Notes: generated by a model not told the origin, from the letters alone. Positions 9,241-18,105 are shown, counted from the first letter of the stretch. The stretch: 64,000 nt of DNA from Pasteurella multocida subsp. multocida OH4807 (GCA_000973525.1 CP004391.1:372001-436000); one strand, 5' to 3'. Numbers and translations: made by a program.

Positions 9241-9819
9241 CTAACTGGCTTTCTTTTTGCCTGGCTTAAAGCTAGAACGCTCAAATTCTTGTACCACAAC
9301 AAATTCACGATTCATCACAGCTTCTGACCAAGATTTCGGGATAAACGGCAATGGCACTACAAATTGGTAATCATACGTTAACGAATAGCGTGCTAAAGTT
9401 GCCAAACGTCCATTTTCTGCAATTTTTATATGGTTTGCTCCAGTAATCTGCTTAGGTTGACGAAACTTCTCTTTTAAGAGATTCTCCAAGCAATTCGTTT
9501 CTTCTGGGCAATCAACATATTGCACTTTGACATCAAAGCCATTTTTATCCAACATTGCCAAATAGCCCATTGTGGATTCATCACTGAATTTTTTCTGTTC
9601 AGTTAAAACTTGTTTGAACACTTTTTCATAATTTGCTTCATCCGCTTGTTCATTTTTGGCGATCCGAACACTTTCGATAATGGCGAGATCCCAATATGCC
9701 GTCGCAATAGCTAAACGGCAAAATTCAAAAATGAACATCACAATGAATAAGTAAAACGCAATGGTTAATGCAAATTCGACGGTAGATGTTCCTTTACTAT
9801 TTGATAGAAATTTTTTCAT
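9241..9819 (-). CDS. tadE: TadE-like pseudopilin
   Basis: A 192-aa protein with the prepilin motif SKGTSTVEFAL (Glu +5 after the cleavage Gly) and a following transmembrane helix, then a Cys-containing periplasmic part (CPEETNC). This is a TadE-family minor pseudopilin, which would be processed by the TadV/FppA peptidase. ATG 9819 has AAGGG 6 nt upstream. The stop of a short upstream frame overlaps this ATG as ATGA, as expected if a tadD tail once preceded it. Upstream tad genes are missing, and the next gene is a divergent unknown of the mobile-element region. Confidence 0.78.
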   Translation of the reverse strand: MKKFLSNSKGTSTVEFALTIAFYLFIVMFIFEFCRLAIATAYWDLAIIESVRIAKNEQADEANYEKVFKQVLTEQKKFSDESTMGYLAMLDKNGFDVKVQYVDCPEETNCLENLLKEKFRQPKQITGANHIKIAENGRLATLARYSLTYDYQFVVPLPFIPKSWSEAVMNREFVVVQEFERSSFKPGKKKAS

Positions 9820-9944
9820 ATCAAACCCTTATTCTCACACAAAAATAATTTCATGATGTTTTCTCTCATTGATATTTGAGAGATATTTTCGATGTAATAA
9901 GATAAACCACAATTAGGAATTCTTTTTAAATTAAGGAGTAAATA

Positions 9945-10502
9945 ATGATAAAGCTCACCCCTTCATCAATTAGTGTGATGGTCGATACACTTAGATTCTC
10001 AAGCCAAGACAGATATATTATTTTTAGAATGAAAACGAGAGACCAGAAAGCCGTATATATGCGCTATCCGCAGCATTTTGAAAATATAGCTAATCAAGAG
10101 AACATGATTGTTATCGTAGAAGCCCAAAAGTTTCTCCCTTTATGGCAGCGCTCACCGTATGCGGTAGATAAAAATACATGTGCTGGCGATGAGTCAAAAT
10201 GGCGAAAAGATTATAAGTTCCATCTTGCTGAAAACGGATTTGCTAAAAGTATGGATTCTCCAGTTCCACTTGCCGATGTTAATGTTCACATTAAAGATGG
10301 AGAAATAAGCTGTAGTCTTAATGATGGTATGACAAGAACGCTTTGGTTGCTTGCAAATGGTATAAAGGAATTTCCTGTTTTAGTTAGAAATGATAAAGAA
10401 AAGGCCAAAATTCTTTCAAAGAAAGCAAGCCTATTATCTTCGCTTAATTTTGAACCGCTCAATTTATATTTTGCTATTACGGGAGAAAGACATCCCTTGT
10501 AA
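9945..10502 (+). CDS. Unknown protein, distantly like plasmid fertility-inhibition proteins
   Basis: A 185-aa soluble protein with no signal peptide or membrane helix, started at ATG 9945 after AAGGAG at about 7 nt. The segment LNDGMTRTLWLLANGIKEFPV resembles the 'GRHRTxWLLxxGxxxxPV' stretch I recall in FiwA-type plasmid fertility-inhibition proteins, which fits a mobile-element origin; this is a weak, unverified resemblance. It is divergent from tadE and opposite in strand to the other remnant genes. It could instead be a solitary cargo gene of unrelated function. Confidence 0.6.
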   Translation: MIKLTPSSISVMVDTLRFSSQDRYIIFRMKTRDQKAVYMRYPQHFENIANQENMIVIVEAQKFLPLWQRSPYAVDKNTCAGDESKWRKDYKFHLAENGFAKSMDSPVPLADVNVHIKDGEISCSLNDGMTRTLWLLANGIKEFPVLVRNDKEKAKILSKKASLLSSLNFEPLNLYFAITGERHPL

Positions 10503-10570
10503 ACAAAGGGTAAACGTTTGAGATACCTAAATAATCAAGACTATCAGTGTCGGAATTTAAAAATAACCTA

Positions 10571-10597
10571 AAAAAAGCCCTAACACAGTTAGGGCCA
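10571..10597 (-). terminator. Terminator after the lipoprotein gene
   Basis: Perfect 8-bp stem GCCCTAAC / GTTAGGGC with a 3-nt loop; the minus strand continues into a T7 tract. It also faces the end of the divergent unknown gene. Confidence 0.85.
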
Positions 10598-10643
10598 AGG
10601 AGAATGAGGTATTAATTACCTACACTATGTTTATGTTGTCGTA

Positions 10644-11162
10644 TTATTTTATTGCTTTTATTACTTCTGATTTAACAAACTGAGCAAAATCAGATTCGTT
10701 TGAGAATGCAATCCAGGAAATTCTAACCTTGCCATCCTCTTTTGCAAGCGTTATGTCAATTTTTCGACCGCCAACATAGCTATTTGCCATGTGATAATAG
10801 ACACCAGGAGTCGCTTCATGAGCATGTCCTTCTTCATCTAAAAGCGATTCGTAACGTTGACGCTCATACCCGGATAGCCCACTTAATGCTTCCTCCCGAG
10901 TTTTGAATTTTAAATTACGCTTAATTTTTACGTAAAGAGAATCAATATTTTTAGATGATGTAATTGAATCCTCTACGTTATAGCGATGAGAACGAGAACT
11001 TTGAGTGTAAGCCACGCCGGAAGAACTTGAGGAACTATTCCCCCCGCCAAGAACACTGCTGAGCTGACCTGCAACATTACCAACCGCATCATTCAATGAG
11101 TTTAATTCAGCACAACCACTTAAAGCAGCGACAGCAGATAAAACAAAAATTATTTTTTTCAT
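10644..11162 (-). CDS. Small lipoprotein of the mobile-element remnant
   Basis: A 172-aa protein with a classical lipoprotein signal: basic start, hydrophobic core, and lipobox LSGC with Cys at about residue 17. A Ser/Gly-rich linker follows, then a soluble domain with FAQFVKSEVIKAI at the end. The Asp-free +2 position (Ala) suggests outer-membrane sorting by general Lol rules. Family and function are not recognised. It follows ssb by 26 nt and is probably cotranscribed. ATG 11162 is preceded by AAGG at 9 nt; a GTG one codon earlier is also possible. Confidence 0.75.
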   Translation of the reverse strand: MKKIIFVLSAVAALSGCAELNSLNDAVGNVAGQLSSVLGGGNSSSSSSGVAYTQSSRSHRYNVEDSITSSKNIDSLYVKIKRNLKFKTREEALSGLSGYERQRYESLLDEEGHAHEATPGVYYHMANSYVGGRKIDITLAKEDGKVRISWIAFSNESDFAQFVKSEVIKAIK

Positions 11163-11188
11163 CACAATTAACCTTAATTAGATTGAGT

Positions 11189-11608
11189 TCAGAATGGTAT
11201 TGAATCATCAAAAGCATTTGCTGATGCATCTTGTGGCATTGGCTGAGGATTATTTGCACCATCTGCACTTTGAGGGCGAGTACCTAACATTTGCATTACA
11301 TCACCTTGGATTTCCGTGGTATAACGATCTTGCCCGTTTTGATCTTGCCATTTACGAGTACGCAAGCGTCCTTCAATATAAACTAGAGCTCCTTTCTTGA
11401 GATATTGGCCGCAAATTTCAGCTAATTTGCGATAAAAAACGATTCGATGCCATTCAGTCACTTCACGGCGTTCACCGGTGTTTTTATCCGTCCAAGCTTC
11501 GCTAGTTGCTACACTGATATTTGCAACAGCCTCACCATTCGGCATGCTCCGCATTTCAGGATCATTACCTAAATGTCCCACGATAATTACTTTATTAATT
11601 CCAGCCAT
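11189..11608 (-). CDS. ssb: Single-stranded DNA-binding protein, mobile-element type
   Basis: A 139-aa SSB with an N-terminal OB fold ([17 protein letters not shown], then [14 protein letters not shown]) and a short linker. It ends in the acidic DDSIPF tip that recruits partner proteins. It is shorter than usual chromosomal gamma-proteobacterial SSBs (about 165-180 aa), as is common for plasmid and ICE copies. ATG 11608 has AGGAG 8 nt upstream. It lies in the same direction as the dnaB fragment, lipoprotein gene and parA. It looks intact and might still bind single-stranded DNA. Confidence 0.9.
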   Translation of the reverse strand: MAGINKVIIVGHLGNDPEMRSMPNGEAVANISVATSEAWTDKNTGERREVTEWHRIVFYRKLAEICGQYLKKGALVYIEGRLRTRKWQDQNGQDRYTTEIQGDVMQMLGTRPQSADGANNPQPMPQDASANAFDDSIPF

Positions 11609-11737
11609 ATTGATTTCTCCTAAATCACAAATTAACTGTCAAGATTGTGCATTTTTTACATCTAATCCTTAAGGGTAAATTCAGTAAAAAACACAGAGAT
11701 TTTTTAACACAACCACGAAAGGCAAAGGCTTTTTTCG

Positions 11738-12163
11738 TTAAGGTAAGGGGCTTGTCCCCTTACCTTTAAAAGGCCTTTTAGTGAGCCGATTACAAACCAG
11801 GTCAAACCGACGTTGTTTACTATGGCGTGCAATCACTTTTGCATAGGCTACAATATTTGAAGATGATGGGGTGTTATTGACAATTTGTGCCAGATACCCC
11901 AACCCAAACTCATCAATAAGTGACTTATCAGTAAAGTATTGCTCCAGTGTTAAAATATCGACCGGCTTACCGAGCTGTAACAAATGTACAATGCCTTCAA
12001 AGATAACTTTGTGGGTATAGTTAAAAAAATCATCTGCATAAATTAATGTGGAAACCTCATCAAATAACTCATTTTTTAAAATAAGACTACCCAATACCGC
12101 AGCTTCTGCATCAACAGAAAAAACCGGCTTCGCTTTAATTTGAGGAATTTTTTCTTTTGTCAT
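11738..12163 (-). pseudogene. dnaB: DnaB-type replicative helicase, truncated to N-terminal domain
   Basis: Residues 12-115 match a DnaB N-terminal domain (VDAEAAVLGSLILKNELF, then FGLGYLAQIVNNTPSS). The frame then runs into unrelated residues and stops at 141 aa, where DnaB proteins are about 450-470 aa. The linker helix and the entire RecA-like motor, including Walker A, are absent. The end coincides with an 11-bp stem hairpin at 11740-11766, suggesting a deletion junction. Its start is 5 nt after the parA stop. Cannot be a functional helicase. Confidence 0.85.
11740..11766. repeat. Perfect inverted repeat at the dnaB truncation point
   Basis: AAGGTAAGGGG and CCCCTTACCTT are separated by 5 nt, inside the last codons of the truncated dnaB frame. 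A further palindrome AAAAGGCCTTTT follows on the right side. No T tract follows on the minus strand, so it is not an obvious terminator; it may mark an inserted or deleted segment. Confidence 0.7.
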
Positions 12164-12168
12164 GACAA

Positions 12169-13002
12169 TTACCCCCGTTGCATTGGTTGTTCAAAATGCG
12201 CTGTAAATTGGGGTAAAAGAAGACAGCATAATTGTTTAATAACTGGGTATTCTGCTGAACTGTGGCGATATACCGGTAGAGAGTAGGTCGCTGCCTCTCT
12301 GTAAGCGACATGATCCGGAATGGAAAAATCAAGGAAGGTTTTGCTACCGTCAAACGTACTTTCAAATAACGTATGTAGCTGTTGCATAACAAATTTGACA
12401 TCGTTGGTATTATCAACACAATTTGCAATCGCTTTTAATGGAGGGAGTTTGAAGCCAAAGGACTCAAATGTTTGTAAATCTTGATACATCCCAATCGTGC
12501 CACGAATGAATTCTTTTGCTGATAGAATTTGTGGAAGAATAGGACAAAAAAGAACATCAGCTGCTAAAACAGACATATCTACGGTAATATCGCGTGTACC
12601 GCGTGTATCTACGACAATCACATCATAGTTATTAATGCTTTTAATGAGGTGACTAAAGCGGATAGCACCATCCGGTGCATTACGCAACATTTGGCTAACA
12701 TTATTAGAGGGATCATTTGATTGAATCAAATCTAGATTCTTAATGAAAGTTTGAGAAATGATATGGGAAGGGTCTATATCTCGTTGTGATAAAAATTCAT
12801 GAATTCCGCCGGGAGCAATATGTTCCAAGCTATAATAAGAACTTAGCGTAGGCTGTGTATCAGTATCAATCAGCAGAGTTCTTAAGCCATGATCAGCACA
12901 AAATGCACCAATATTGGCCGCATTTGTACTTTTTGCAGAACCGCCTTTAGTACAGGCAATAGTAACAATATAAGGTTTTTTTGAAGTGTGGTTAACATTC
13001 AT
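12169..13002 (-). CDS. parA: ParA/Soj-type partition ATPase of the element
   Basis: A 277-aa deviant-Walker ATPase: CTKGGSAKST at residues 17-26, DTDTQPTLSSYY as switch I, and VIVVDTRGTRDITVDMS as the Walker B region. ParA proteins of this type open the maintenance module of Haemophilus-type ICEs and help maintain the excised circle. No parB partner is seen in the window. The gene starts 78 nt from the broken tRNA-Lys, consistent with it being the terminal gene of the element. Coding looks intact. Confidence 0.85.
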   Translation of the reverse strand: MNVNHTSKKPYIVTIACTKGGSAKSTNAANIGAFCADHGLRTLLIDTDTQPTLSSYYSLEHIAPGGIHEFLSQRDIDPSHIISQTFIKNLDLIQSNDPSNNVSQMLRNAPDGAIRFSHLIKSINNYDVIVVDTRGTRDITVDMSVLAADVLFCPILPQILSAKEFIRGTIGMYQDLQTFESFGFKLPPLKAIANCVDNTNDVKFVMQQLHTLFESTFDGSKTFLDFSIPDHVAYREAATYSLPVYRHSSAEYPVIKQLCCLLLPQFTAHFEQPMQRG

Positions 13003-13079
13003 AATTTACTCACTTAACAAGAAAATTTACGTTAAGGAGTATCGACTCTAGGTAATTGATCTAAGAATATTAACTGTTT

Positions 13080-13138
13080 TGGTGGGTCGTAAAGGATTTG
13101 AACCTTCGACCAACGGATTAAAAGTCCGCTGCTCTACC
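13080..13138 (-). pseudogene. Broken tRNA-Lys(UUU), 3' 59 nt only
   Basis: The minus strand reads GGTAGAGC, then the anticodon arm with CTTTTAA, then the T arm and ACGACCCACCA, identical in layout to bacterial tRNA-Lys(UUU). The first ~17 nt (5' acceptor strand and first half of the D arm) are replaced by unrelated sequence, so the acceptor stem cannot form. A 3' tRNA fragment of this kind is typical of an attachment-site repeat or deletion left by a tRNA-targeting element. Confidence 0.85.
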
Positions 13139-13193
13139 GCCCCATGTGTACATTAGGTAACCATTTAAGAAAGGGAAAAAGGAATCTTTAAAA

Positions 13194-13280
13194 TGGTGCC
13201 CGAGGCCAGACTTGAACTGGCACGCCTCGAAAGGCGAGGGATTTTAAATCCCTTGTGTCTACCGATTTCACCACTCGGGC
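13194..13280 (-). tRNA. tRNA-Leu (anticodon UAA)
   Basis: An 87-nt class II tRNA with a 7-bp acceptor stem (GCCCGAG / CTCGGGC), a long variable arm (CGCCTTTCGAGGCG), anticodon loop TTTAAAA and an encoded CCA. In E. coli the pgsA-linked array is Gly-Cys-Leu; here it is Gly-Leu. ICEHin1056-type elements are known to use a tRNA-Leu as target. Confidence 0.97.
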
Positions 13281-13303
13281 TTATCGCTATGATAAGTTAA
13301 GCT

Positions 13304-13379
13304 TGGAGCGGGAAACGAGGCTCGAACTCGCGACCCCAACCTTGGCAAGGTTGTGCTCTACCAACTGAGCTATTCCCGC
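13304..13379 (-). tRNA. tRNA-Gly (anticodon GCC)
   Basis: A 76-nt cloverleaf: acceptor GCGGGAA / TTCCCGC, anticodon loop TTGCCAA, T arm with GTTCGAGC, encoded CCA. First gene of the tRNA transcript, 23 nt before tRNA-Leu and downstream of pgsA as in E. coli. Confidence 0.97.
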
Positions 13380-13417
13380 TTTTTGTTATTTGGCGATATC
13401 GCTAAACAACGATGTGC

Positions 13418-13445
13418 ATTTTACTTATTTCTTTGCGGGAGTCAA
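13418..13445 (-). promoter_or_regulatory. Promoter of the tRNA-Gly-Leu operon
   Basis: TTGACT, 16 nt, TAAAAT on the minus strand, followed by a GC-containing discriminator, ending 38 nt upstream of tRNA-Gly. Confidence 0.65.
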
Positions 13446-13552
13446 ATAAAAAATGCAAAAGCGTTATTCGATTGATTAAAAACAAATCAGAATAGGCAAA
13501 AAGATTGATTTTATGGGGGTTTTCTAGTCGTGCGATGGCGGAATGGGGCGAT

Positions 13553-13581
13553 GAAAAAAGCACGTTAGGACGTGCTTTTTC
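13553..13581. terminator. Terminator after pgsA
   Basis: AAAAAGCACG / CGTGCTTTTT perfect 10-bp stem, 6-nt loop, with U tracts possible on both strands; 18 nt past the pgsA stop. Confidence 0.9.
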
Positions 13582-13598
13582 ATTTAAACGAGGTGAGG

Positions 13599-14156
13599 TT
13601 ATGGGTTGATATCCGATAATAAGCTGCCTTTTGCTGCTTTTAGATATTGTAACATGGACCAGACGGTTAAAATTGCTGCGATATAGAGCAAGATAATGGC
13701 GGCGATTTCCATCGCGACGTTATAGCGCCATAGTAATCCGCCGAGTGCGAGCATTTGTGCGGTCGTTTTGACTTTACCTAACCATGACACTGCGACTTTA
13801 TTGCGATCGCCAATTTCCGCCATCCATTCGCGTAGGGCGGAAATAATGATTTCTCTTGAGATCATGATGACAGCGGGTAAGGTGATCCAGAAGGAGTGGT
13901 GATATTCTACGACTAACGCCAGTGCGACAGTGACCATGACTTTGTCTGCCACGGGGTCGAGGAAGGCACCAAAACGGGTGGTTTGTTTCCATTTTCTTGC
14001 GAGGTAGCCATCGAACCAGTCGGTGATACCTGCGATGAAGAAGATGAATGTGGTGAGAAAAGGCGACCAAGAAAATGGAAGATAAAAGGCAATGACAAAA
14101 AAAGGAATCAAAATGACTCGGAATAGCGTGAGAAAGATCGGGATATTCAGTTTCAT
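13599..14156 (-). CDS. pgsA: CDP-diacylglycerol-glycerol-3-phosphate 3-phosphatidyltransferase
   Basis: A 185-aa inner-membrane enzyme with several hydrophobic helices and the CDP-alcohol phosphotransferase signature D(x2)DG(x2)AR(x8)G(x3)D(x3)D, seen as DWFDGYLAR through FLDPVAD (residues 46-71). It makes phosphatidylglycerophosphate, the first step to phosphatidylglycerol and cardiolipin. Length matches E. coli PgsA (182 aa). It lies 96 nt downstream of uvrC, the partner it also has in E. coli, and upstream of the tRNA array. Confidence 0.97.
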   Translation of the reverse strand: MKLNIPIFLTLFRVILIPFFVIAFYLPFSWSPFLTTFIFFIAGITDWFDGYLARKWKQTTRFGAFLDPVADKVMVTVALALVVEYHHSFWITLPAVIMISREIIISALREWMAEIGDRNKVAVSWLGKVKTTAQMLALGGLLWRYNVAMEIAAIILLYIAAILTVWSMLQYLKAAKGSLLSDINP

Positions 14157-14252
14157 AGGGCGAATTAGGTCAGTTCTTATAATTGGTTCATTTTAGAACA
14201 TCTGGCTTTATTTGAAAATGGAATTTTCTTTTCTGGGCTAAATTGTTGGGAA

Positions 14253-16082
14253 TTAATGTTGTAATGCGTCATAAATTCGCTCGGCAAGGGCTGGGGAGAT
14301 CCCTGGCACTGAGGCAATTTCGTCTCGTGTTGCGTTTTTCACGCCTTGCATGCCGCCTAAATATTTTAGTAGCGCTTGGCGGCGTTTGGCACCGACGCCG
14401 TTGATGGTTTCGAGCCCACTTTGGATGAAAGCTTGTTGGCGTTTTTTGCGGTGTCCGCTGATGGCATGGTGATGGCTTTCATCACGAATGTGTTGAATTA
14501 AATGTAGCGCGAGGCTATCTGGCGGTAGGTGTAAGGTTTTGCCTTGTTTGCTGAGAATTAAGGTTTCTAGCCCTGCTTTTCTGTCGACCCCTTTTGCAAC
14601 ACCAATTAGGTGCGGTTTGTTTTTATCCCATTTTACGTTTAGTTGTTGGAAAACTTGGCGGGCGCGGTTGAGCTGCCCTTTGCCGCCGTCAATAAAGATG
14701 ATGTCGGGGATTTTGTCTTGTTCAAGGGGTTTGTCGTAACGTTTGAGTAGCGCTTGTTCCATTGCAGCGTAGTCGTCGCCTGGGGTGATACCTGTGATAT
14801 TAAAACGGCGGTAATCGGATTTTAGCGGTCCCTCTTGGTTAAAGACGACGCAAGAGGCGATGGTTTGTTCGCCCATGGTATGACTGATGTCAAAACATTC
14901 CATGCGTTGAATGGTGGACAGTCCGAGTAAGGCTTGCAGTTCTTGATAACGCGCTTGAATCAGATTGCTTTGTTTGAGTTGGGTGATGAGGGCTGATTTG
15001 GCGTTCATTTGTGCCAGTTGGAGATATTTGCTCTTCTCCCCTTTTGCGCTGTGATCTTGGATGTGAACTTTGCGTCCTGCTTGTTGCGTTAATAAGGTTT
15101 CTAGCTCGGTTTTTTCTGTTAATTTATGATCCACGATGATGCTGTTGGGGATGCTGCGTCCTTGGTGTGCTTGGAGATAAAATTGTCCTACGAATGTGGC
15201 AGTTAATTCGGCTAAATCGGTGTTCGCTGGGACTTTGGGGAAGTAGCTGCGGTTACCTAGGATTTTTCCTTGTCGAATAAATAATACTTGTACGCAGGCG
15301 ATACCGAGTTGATACGCGATAGCGATGATATCGATGTCGTCTAGGCGTTCGTTGGCAACGAATTGTTTTTCGATGACGGCGCGGACGGCTTGGATTTGAT
15401 CACGAATTTTTGCCGCGAGCTCGAAATTGAGTTCGGCACTGGCTTGTTCCATTTTGCTAACCAGATGATCGAGCACTTGTTGATCTTTGCCTTGTAGGAA
15501 TAGTCGGGCGAAGGTCACTTGTTGTTGGTAATCTTGGTCTGTGACGTATCCTGCTACACAGGGCGCGCTACAACGTCCAATTTGATATTGTAAACAAGGG
15601 CGAGAACGGTTGTTGTACACGGCATTTTCGCATTGGCGGATTGGAAACAATTTTTGTAGTAGCGATAAGGTTTCTCGTACGGCACTGGCGTGGGGATAGG
15701 GTCCAAAATATTCGCCTTTGATTTTTTTACTGCCTCGGTATGCGGTGATACGAGGGTGACGTTCTGCGGTGAGTAAAATATAGGGGTAGGATTTGTCATC
15801 CCGTAGTAACACGTTGTAGCGCGGTTGGTAGGTTTTGATGTAATTGTGTTCAAGCAATAAGGCTTCGGTTTCCGAAGAGGTCAACGTGGTTTCAATGTGA
15901 GCAATAGATGCTACAAGGGCTTCGGTCTTTTTGCTGGTTAAGTTGGCACGAAAATAACTGGATAAGCGTTTTTTCAGATCTTTCGCTTTGCCCACGTAGA
16001 TGACGTTATCTTTGTCGTCATACATGCGGTAGACGCCCGCTGAATGCGGGACATGGGCTAAAAAGGATTTCGCGTCAAACAT
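14253..16082 (-). CDS. uvrC: UvrABC excinuclease subunit C
   Basis: At 609 aa it matches E. coli UvrC (610). N-terminal GIY-YIG nuclease (AGVYRMY through [13 protein letters not shown], residues 16-40), a Cys-rich segment around [13 protein letters not shown], a UVR domain ([13 protein letters not shown]), an RNase H-like nuclease with MECFDISH, and a C-terminal helix-hairpin-helix pair ([21 protein letters not shown]). It makes the dual incisions of nucleotide excision repair with UvrA/UvrB. ATG 16082 is 20 nt after the kdsB stop, so it may be the last gene of the kdsB operon or share its transcript. Confidence 0.98.
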   Translation of the reverse strand: MFDAKSFLAHVPHSAGVYRMYDDKDNVIYVGKAKDLKKRLSSYFRANLTSKKTEALVASIAHIETTLTSSETEALLLEHNYIKTYQPRYNVLLRDDKSYPYILLTAERHPRITAYRGSKKIKGEYFGPYPHASAVRETLSLLQKLFPIRQCENAVYNNRSRPCLQYQIGRCSAPCVAGYVTDQDYQQQVTFARLFLQGKDQQVLDHLVSKMEQASAELNFELAAKIRDQIQAVRAVIEKQFVANERLDDIDIIAIAYQLGIACVQVLFIRQGKILGNRSYFPKVPANTDLAELTATFVGQFYLQAHQGRSIPNSIIVDHKLTEKTELETLLTQQAGRKVHIQDHSAKGEKSKYLQLAQMNAKSALITQLKQSNLIQARYQELQALLGLSTIQRMECFDISHTMGEQTIASCVVFNQEGPLKSDYRRFNITGITPGDDYAAMEQALLKRYDKPLEQDKIPDIIFIDGGKGQLNRARQVFQQLNVKWDKNKPHLIGVAKGVDRKAGLETLILSKQGKTLHLPPDSLALHLIQHIRDESHHHAISGHRKKRQQAFIQSGLETINGVGAKRRQALLKYLGGMQGVKNATRDEIASVPGISPALAERIYDALQH

Positions 16083-16102
16083 GATCTGGTACCTAGGTAG
16101 TC

Positions 16103-16882
16103 TTATTGCTGTTGTAAAATTGCGCGCACTTTTTCCAGATCTTCTGGGGTGTCTACCCCCACTAGTGGCACTTCGTTAGCAAGCTCGACGTGGATTCTTT
16201 CGCCGTACCATAATACGCGCAGTTGTTCTAAGCTTTCTATTTGCTCTAGGGCGGTTGGTTGCCATTGTACGTATTGTTTGATGAAGCCCGCTCGGTAGGC
16301 ATAAATTCCGATGTGGCGTAGATAGTGATCTGAAAGGGTTAATTGCACGATGCTTTGTGTTTGCTGATGTATTGCGGCGAATTGATCGCGATTCCATGGG
16401 ATGACGGCACGAGAAAAATACAATACGTAGCCGTCTTTGTCGGTTAAGACTTTGACGGCGTTGGGATTAAATAACTCTTCTGGTTCGTGGATTTTGACCG
16501 CTAAACTCGCCATTTTGACTTGGTATTTTGCTAGGTTGTTTGCCACTTGGCGTACAATTGATGGCGGGATCAGTGGTTCGTCCCCTTGAATATTGACGAT
16601 AATTTCTTGATCAGGAATGGCTAATTTTTCCACTACTTCGGCAAGTCGTTCGGTACCAGAGTTGTGTTTTGGTGATGTCATGCACACTTCTGCGCCGATA
16701 TTTCGCGCGACGTCTGCAACTTGTACATGATCGGTTGCGATGATTACGCGGCTCGCGCCTGATTGTTTGGCTTGTTCAAAGACATGGGCAATCATCGGTT
16801 TGCCTGCGATATCTGCAAGTGGTTTACCTGGGAGGCGGGTTGATGCGTAACGCGCTGGGATAATCACAGTAAAGGCGGTCAT
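16103..16882 (-). CDS. kdsB: CMP-KDO synthetase (3-deoxy-manno-octulosonate cytidylyltransferase)
   Basis: A 259-aa nucleotidyltransferase with [16 protein letters not shown] at the N-terminus and NIQGDEPLI in the core. It activates KDO with CTP for lipopolysaccharide inner-core assembly. The start is 1 nt from the stop of the Trm112-like gene, indicating coupling. The order comEC-msbA-lpxK-ycaR-kdsB is the conserved gamma-proteobacterial lipid A/KDO cluster. Confidence 0.97.
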   Translation of the reverse strand: MTAFTVIIPARYASTRLPGKPLADIAGKPMIAHVFEQAKQSGASRVIIATDHVQVADVARNIGAEVCMTSPKHNSGTERLAEVVEKLAIPDQEIIVNIQGDEPLIPPSIVRQVANNLAKYQVKMASLAVKIHEPEELFNPNAVKVLTDKDGYVLYFSRAVIPWNRDQFAAIHQQTQSIVQLTLSDHYLRHIGIYAYRAGFIKQYVQWQPTALEQIESLEQLRVLWYGERIHVELANEVPLVGVDTPEDLEKVRAILQQQ

Positions 16883-16883
16883 A

Positions 16884-17066
16884 TTATTTGTCCTGTTGGC
16901 TGTTTGATAAGGGGATCGCTTGTTCCGCTAATAAAACGGGGATGCCTTGATTGATGGCATAGGCGACCTGATCCACTTTGCAGATGAGCTGTTGTTTCTC
17001 TTTATCTAAGGTTAAACGTCCATGACAAATTGGACAAGCGATAATGTCTAGTAATTTGGCGTCCAT
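16884..17066 (-). CDS. ycaR: Trm112/YcaR-family small protein
   Basis: A 60-aa protein with a CPICHG knuckle at residues 11-16 and CKVD later; only three Cys are visible, so any zinc site is incomplete compared with eukaryotic Trm112. It closely matches E. coli YcaR in length and pattern ([14 protein letters not shown], GIPVLL). The molecular role is unestablished. The gene is always found next to kdsB or lpxK in this cluster; here it is 26 nt after lpxK and 1 nt before kdsB. Confidence 0.92.
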   Translation of the reverse strand: MDAKLLDIIACPICHGRLTLDKEKQQLICKVDQVAYAINQGIPVLLAEQAIPLSNSQQDK

Positions 17067-17092
17067 TGTTTCCTCTTTTTCTTTACTTGACG

Positions 17093-18070
17093 TTATGGTG
17101 ACGTCGGTTGTTGGGGATGAAATTTGGCTAAAAACGCCCGCACTTTTTCACCTTCAATATGTGCTTCAACAGGGACGTACCACCAGTTTGGTTGTGCAAA
17201 TGCGATACATTTTACCGCATCCTTTTCTGTCATTAAGAGCGGTTGGTTGGGATCAAATTGGTCAAATTGGTGCGGTTCAAATTTTTGGTGATCTTGAAAA
17301 GCGTGCGTGTGACTTAATTGGATAGCTAAACCCTGTAACATTGTAAAGAAACGTTGTGGGTTGCCAATGCCTGCTATGGCGGTGACGCGTTGGAAGGCGG
17401 TTAATTCGCGTTGTTCACCTGTCACTAAATTGATGGCGTAATGTGGTGTTAGCGTCATGACGACGTCAGTGTAGGCGTTGGCTTTTCCGTTGCCGATCAC
17501 AAGATCTACGTTTTGTAAACGATCAGGCAGTTCGCGTAGTGGTCCTGCGGGCAAAAGCCAGCCGTTACCGATACCTCGTTCGGCATCCATTACTACAATT
17601 TCGGCATCACGTTGTAGCTTATAATGTTGCAAGCCATCATCACTGATGATGACATCGCAAGGTTGGTGTTGTAATAGCAATTCGATTGCTTGTTGGCGAT
17701 TGGGCGAAATACACACGGGTACTTGAGTTCGTTTGGCGATGAGAACGGGTTCATCTCCGCCTTGACGGGTATCGGTTTGTGGGGTGACTCGCAGCGGATA
17801 AGTGTCCGCTTGGCTGCCATATCCACGAGAGATGACGCCGACACGTAGTCCTTGTTGTTTAAGCTGTTCGACTAGCCAAATGACGACGGGCGTTTTCCCA
17901 TTGCCGCCGACAGATAAGTTGCCGACGATAATGACCGGGACAGGAGCTCGATAAGACTTGAATATGCCTTGTTTAAACAAGGCACGACGGCAAACGGTGA
18001 TCAGCCAAAATAGCCAAGAAAAAGGCAGTAGCAAGTAGGCGATCCATGAGCGTGAATACCAAAAGTGCAT
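17093..18070 (-). CDS. lpxK: Tetraacyldisaccharide 4'-kinase
   Basis: A 325-aa inner-membrane-associated kinase (E. coli 328). An N-terminal hydrophobic anchor at residues 8-27 precedes a P-loop SVGGNGKTP at residues 53-61; DDGLQH and GPLRELP are family landmarks. It phosphorylates the lipid A precursor to lipid IVA. It starts 35 nt after msbA, the flippase for the mature product, with which it forms an operon. Confidence 0.97.
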   Translation of the reverse strand: MHFWYSRSWIAYLLLPFSWLFWLITVCRRALFKQGIFKSYRAPVPVIIVGNLSVGGNGKTPVVIWLVEQLKQQGLRVGVISRGYGSQADTYPLRVTPQTDTRQGGDEPVLIAKRTQVPVCISPNRQQAIELLLQHQPCDVIISDDGLQHYKLQRDAEIVVMDAERGIGNGWLLPAGPLRELPDRLQNVDLVIGNGKANAYTDVVMTLTPHYAINLVTGEQRELTAFQRVTAIAGIGNPQRFFTMLQGLAIQLSHTHAFQDHQKFEPHQFDQFDPNQPLLMTEKDAVKCIAFAQPNWWYVPVEAHIEGEKVRAFLAKFHPQQPTSP

Positions 18071-18105
18071 TGCGACCTCTTTCTTTGTTGATAAACGTTG
18101 ATGAA

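Larger units (their letters stand above)
9930..13138. mobile_element. Decayed integrative element (ICE-like) remnant
   Basis: Genes of mobile-element type replace the expected chromosomal context: an orphan unknown, a small lipoprotein, a short SSB, the N-terminal domain of a DnaB helicase and a ParA. ParA-DnaB-SSB is the maintenance block found at one end of ICEHin1056-type elements, which insert at tRNA genes. No integrase, relaxase, conjugation or cargo genes remain. One boundary is a broken tRNA-Lys beside intact tRNAs; the other abuts orphan tadE. I found no exact USS core in this stretch. Boundaries are approximate. Confidence 0.6.

Noticed and set aside
11740-11766. Intrinsic terminator at the end of the dnaB fragment
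   Set aside because: The stem is strong but no T tract follows on the minus strand.
13080-13138. Functional tRNA-Lys
   Set aside because: No sequence able to pair with the 3' acceptor strand exists upstream; the D arm is half missing.
9930-13138. Prophage or active ICE
   Set aside because: No integrase, capsid, relaxase or conjugation gene is present and the helicase is truncated.
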